From the NCBI RefSeq assembly GCF_017581965.1, contig NZ_JAGEVF010000007.1, positions 124,001 through 188,000 of the forward strand: a DNA stretch of 64,000 nucleotides. Reading direction: 5' to 3'. The number at the start of each line of letters is the position of its first letter. Within the stretch, counting starts at the first letter, position 1. This DNA is from Winogradskyella pelagia. GTDB lineage: Bacteria; Bacteroidota; Bacteroidia; Flavobacteriales; Flavobacteriaceae. This document shows, piece by piece, positions 62,229-64,000 of this stretch. The notes below the pieces were generated by a model. It was given only the letters and a program-made list of their open reading frames with translations. It made no database searches and was not told the DNA's origin. Position numbers and translations under genes: made by a program.

Positions 62229-63416
62229 ATGATGAAGTTAAAAGTTCTTTTTTTAATAGTAATTATAAGTCTAGTGAACTTTAACCTTCACGCTCAAAGA
62301 GGTGTTAGGATAGGATATATAGATACAGAGTATATTCTTCAAAATGTTCCAGAATATCAAGAAGCTTCTTCCCAGTTAGATAAGAAGGCTGTGCAGTGGA
62401 AAACCGAAATAGAAAAGCGCCTTTCGGAAATAGAACAAAAGAAAAAAGAATTAAACAACGAGAGTGTTCTTTTAACCAAGGAGCTTTACGATGAACGTTT
62501 TGAGGAAATTAGCTTTGAAGAAGCCGAAATAATCGACATTCAACAGAAGCGCTTTGGACCTAATGGAGATTTAATGATACAGAAACGACAGCTTATAGAA
62601 CCTATACAGGATCAGATATTTGCTGCAGTACAAGAAATCGCAACATCTAAGAAATTTGATTTCATTTTTGATAAATCTGCCGATGTTGTAATGTTATATT
62701 CTGCCGAGCGCTATGATATTAGCGAACAGGTTTTAAGAACTATCACAAGGTCATCAAGACGTAAGCAAGTTAATTCTAAAGAAGAGCGCAAGGCCTTAGA
62801 GGAAGAAGAAGTTGTTCCTTTCGTAAGCCAAGAAAAAGACGATAGACAGCAAGCGTTAGAAGATCGTAAAGCCCAGCGCGAAGCTGATTTAGCCCAAAAA
62901 AGAGCTGAGCGAGAAAAAGCCTTAGAAGAAAGACGTAAACAGCAAGAAGAATTAAGAGAGGCTAAACGTAGGGAGGCAGAGGAAAGGAGACAAGCTACAA
63001 TTGATGCTAGAAACCAAAAGCGAAACGGAGATGTTGCAACAGACACTGTTGAAGAGGCAACGAAAAAAACTGAAGCAGCTGCAGTAACTGCAGCATCAGC
63101 AGAAACTAAAGAAAAAACAGAAGCTAAGGAAGAAATAGACCCTAAAAAGGATTCTAAGACAGAAATAGACAGTACTAAGGCTAAGAAAGAAGTAAAAAAA
63201 GACTCTAGCTCAGCTAAAAAATCTAAGACTTCAGCTGAAATTCTAGAAGAAAAAAGACAACAAAAAATTAGAGACAGAGAAGCTAGACAAAAAGAATTAG
63301 AGGAACGCAAACAAAAAATAATTGAAGAACGAAAAAAAGCGCGTGAAGAACGCGAAAAACAACTAAAAAAGAGAGATTCTATAGCCAAGGCTAAGAAGAA
63401 AAATGGAAATGATTAA
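62229..63416 (+). CDS. OmpH/Skp-family chaperone with long charged tail
   Basis: The 395-residue protein has a signal peptide (MMKLKVLFLIVIISLVNFNLHAQ). The Skp-like domain spans about 25-180 (GYIDTEYILQNVPEYQEAS). About 210 residues of Arg/Lys/Glu/Gln coiled coil follow, such as LEERRKQQEELREAKRREAE. Skp proteins hold unfolded outer-membrane proteins in the periplasm for BamA. The tail is unusually long for Skp. It is cotranscribed with the next ompH gene. Confidence 0.88.
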   Translation: MMKLKVLFLIVIISLVNFNLHAQRGVRIGYIDTEYILQNVPEYQEASSQLDKKAVQWKTEIEKRLSEIEQKKKELNNESVLLTKELYDERFEEISFEEAEIIDIQQKRFGPNGDLMIQKRQLIEPIQDQIFAAVQEIATSKKFDFIFDKSADVVMLYSAERYDISEQVLRTITRSSRRKQVNSKEERKALEEEEVVPFVSQEKDDRQQALEDRKAQREADLAQKRAEREKALEERRKQQEELREAKRREAEERRQATIDARNQKRNGDVATDTVEEATKKTEAAAVTAASAETKEKTEAKEEIDPKKDSKTEIDSTKAKKEVKKDSSSAKKSKTSAEILEEKRQQKIRDREARQKELEERKQKIIEERKKAREEREKQLKKRDSIAKAKKKNGND

Positions 63417-63447
63417 TAATTATAACACGTAATACAACTTAAAACAA

Positions 63448-63948
63448 ATGAAACAATTTAGAATTTTAGCGATTGCAACGGCACTTTTTATCGGAGCGAC
63501 AAGTTTTATGACTGGCCAGAGTAAAATTGCTCATATAAACAAGCAAGAGCTCGTTAAAGCCATGCCAGAGTACAAAACAGCCCAGGCTGAAATTGAAAAA
63601 CTCGGTAAAACTTATGAAACAACTATACAAACTTCAATTAAGGAATTAGAGACCAAATTGAAGCAGTATGATGCCGAAGCAGCTGGACAAACCAATGAAG
63701 AGAATACCAAACGTATGCAAGAAGTTGAGGGTATGAAGCAAAGTTTAGGACAGTATCAGCAACAAGCTCAAAAGGATTTGCAAGAAAAGGAATTTAATCT
63801 TTTAAAGCCAATTGTTGAAAAGGCCGACAATGCAATTAAAGCGGTTGCTAAAGAGCAAGGCTTTCAATACGTTCTAGATTCTGCAATGCTCATCATGGCA
63901 GAAGGAAAAGACCTTATGGTCGATGTTAAAGCATATTTAAAAATTTAG
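63448..63948 (+). CDS. OmpH/Skp-family periplasmic chaperone
   Basis: The 166-residue protein has a signal peptide (MKQFRILAIATALFIGATSFMTGQ) and a typical Skp body: KIAHINKQELVKAMPEYKTA, a helical hairpin, and GFQYVLDSAMLIMAEGKDL. It is the standard-length partner of the preceding long protein and lies 31 bases after it. Confidence 0.92.
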   Translation: MKQFRILAIATALFIGATSFMTGQSKIAHINKQELVKAMPEYKTAQAEIEKLGKTYETTIQTSIKELETKLKQYDAEAAGQTNEENTKRMQEVEGMKQSLGQYQQQAQKDLQEKEFNLLKPIVEKADNAIKAVAKEQGFQYVLDSAMLIMAEGKDLMVDVKAYLKI

Positions 63949-63976
63949 TTCAAATCACATAGTTATAACTAAAAAA

Positions 63977-64000
63977 AGTCGCTTATGTTAATGAGCGACT
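63977..64000. terminator. Terminator-like hairpin at the window edge
   Basis: AGTCGCT (63977-63983) pairs with AGCGACT (63994-64000). Seven A precede it, so it can stop minus-strand transcripts; a plus-strand T run would lie beyond the window. It shares the sequence AAAAAGTCGCTTA with the hairpin at 40457. Confidence 0.65.

Noticed and set aside
62711-63388. Long open frame (225 codons) on the minus strand inside the first ompH gene
   Set aside because: It is the mirror of an Arg/Lys/Glu-rich coiled coil, giving a Ser/Phe/Leu-rich product with no recognisable domain. The plus-strand gene is clear.
1-64000. CRISPR arrays, insertion sequences, integrases, rRNA genes
   Set aside because: I saw no regular spaced repeats, transposase or integrase motifs, or rRNA sequences in the window.

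Overview
The window is a chromosome segment of a marine-type member of the Flavobacteriaceae (Bacteroidota). The evidence is AT-rich DNA, a type IX secretion (T9SS) sorting tail, lipoproteins with short SPaseII signals, the Bacteroidota -7 promoter box TAnnTTTG, the short sigma-70 typical of the phylum, and the flavobacterial gene order pdxJ / CBS protein / nadK / DUF6089 / uppS / bamA / ompH / ompH. Genus cannot be assigned from what I can see.

Layout. (1) 1-11.6 kb is housekeeping: the end of a dihydrofolate reductase gene, an ABC ATPase with a permease-M1 peptidase fusion, fabD-lspA, a minus-strand unit (sugar aminotransferase, galE, secreted amidohydrolase) and waaA. (2) 11.7-35.6 kb holds an alanine-rich LEA-like lipoprotein and then a beta-1,3-glucan (laminarin-type) utilisation locus, all on the minus strand. 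(3) 35.8-36.1 kb is a tRNA-Leu/tRNA-Gly unit. (4) 36.1-64 kb is housekeeping again: mutS, a SpoU methyltransferase, a folK-deoxynucleoside kinase fusion, a queuosine-precursor transporter, an AsmA protein, the primary sigma factor, rpsU, clpX, clpP, tig, pdxJ, nadK, uppS, bamA and two Skp/OmpH chaperones.

The glucan locus reads as one pathway. Outside or on the surface are a GH16 laminarinase lipoprotein, a GH30 beta-1,6-glucanase-type lipoprotein, a GH17 lipoprotein, two candidate glycan-binding lipoproteins, and a T9SS-secreted protein. In the outer membrane is an unusual 1057-residue protein: a clan GH-A glycosidase domain followed by about 600 residues of apparent beta-barrel. The inner membrane has a GPH-family sugar:cation symporter. 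In the cytoplasm are two small GH17 proteins without signals and a GH149-type beta-1,3-glucan phosphorylase, giving glucose-1-phosphate. There is no SusC/SusD pair anywhere in the window. Two regulators flank the locus: a membrane-spanning beta-propeller/Y_Y_Y/LuxR-HTH protein and a LacI-family repressor. A perfect 13-bp-stem terminator splits the locus into a surface unit (32.5 to 26.1 kb) and a cytoplasmic unit (26.0 to 15.1 kb).

The best leads are: the glycosidase/outer-membrane-barrel fusion in a Sus-less locus; a shared sequence TTGTAGTGG upstream of three glucan genes, including the sensor-regulator itself; a near-perfect 16-bp LacI-type palindrome upstream of the T9SS gene; a GH17 paralogue whose lipoprotein signal has decayed by frameshift and stops; and a hairpin repeat next to a methyltransferase gene that lacks an obvious start codon. 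All calls are from reading sequence and translations only; no database search was possible.
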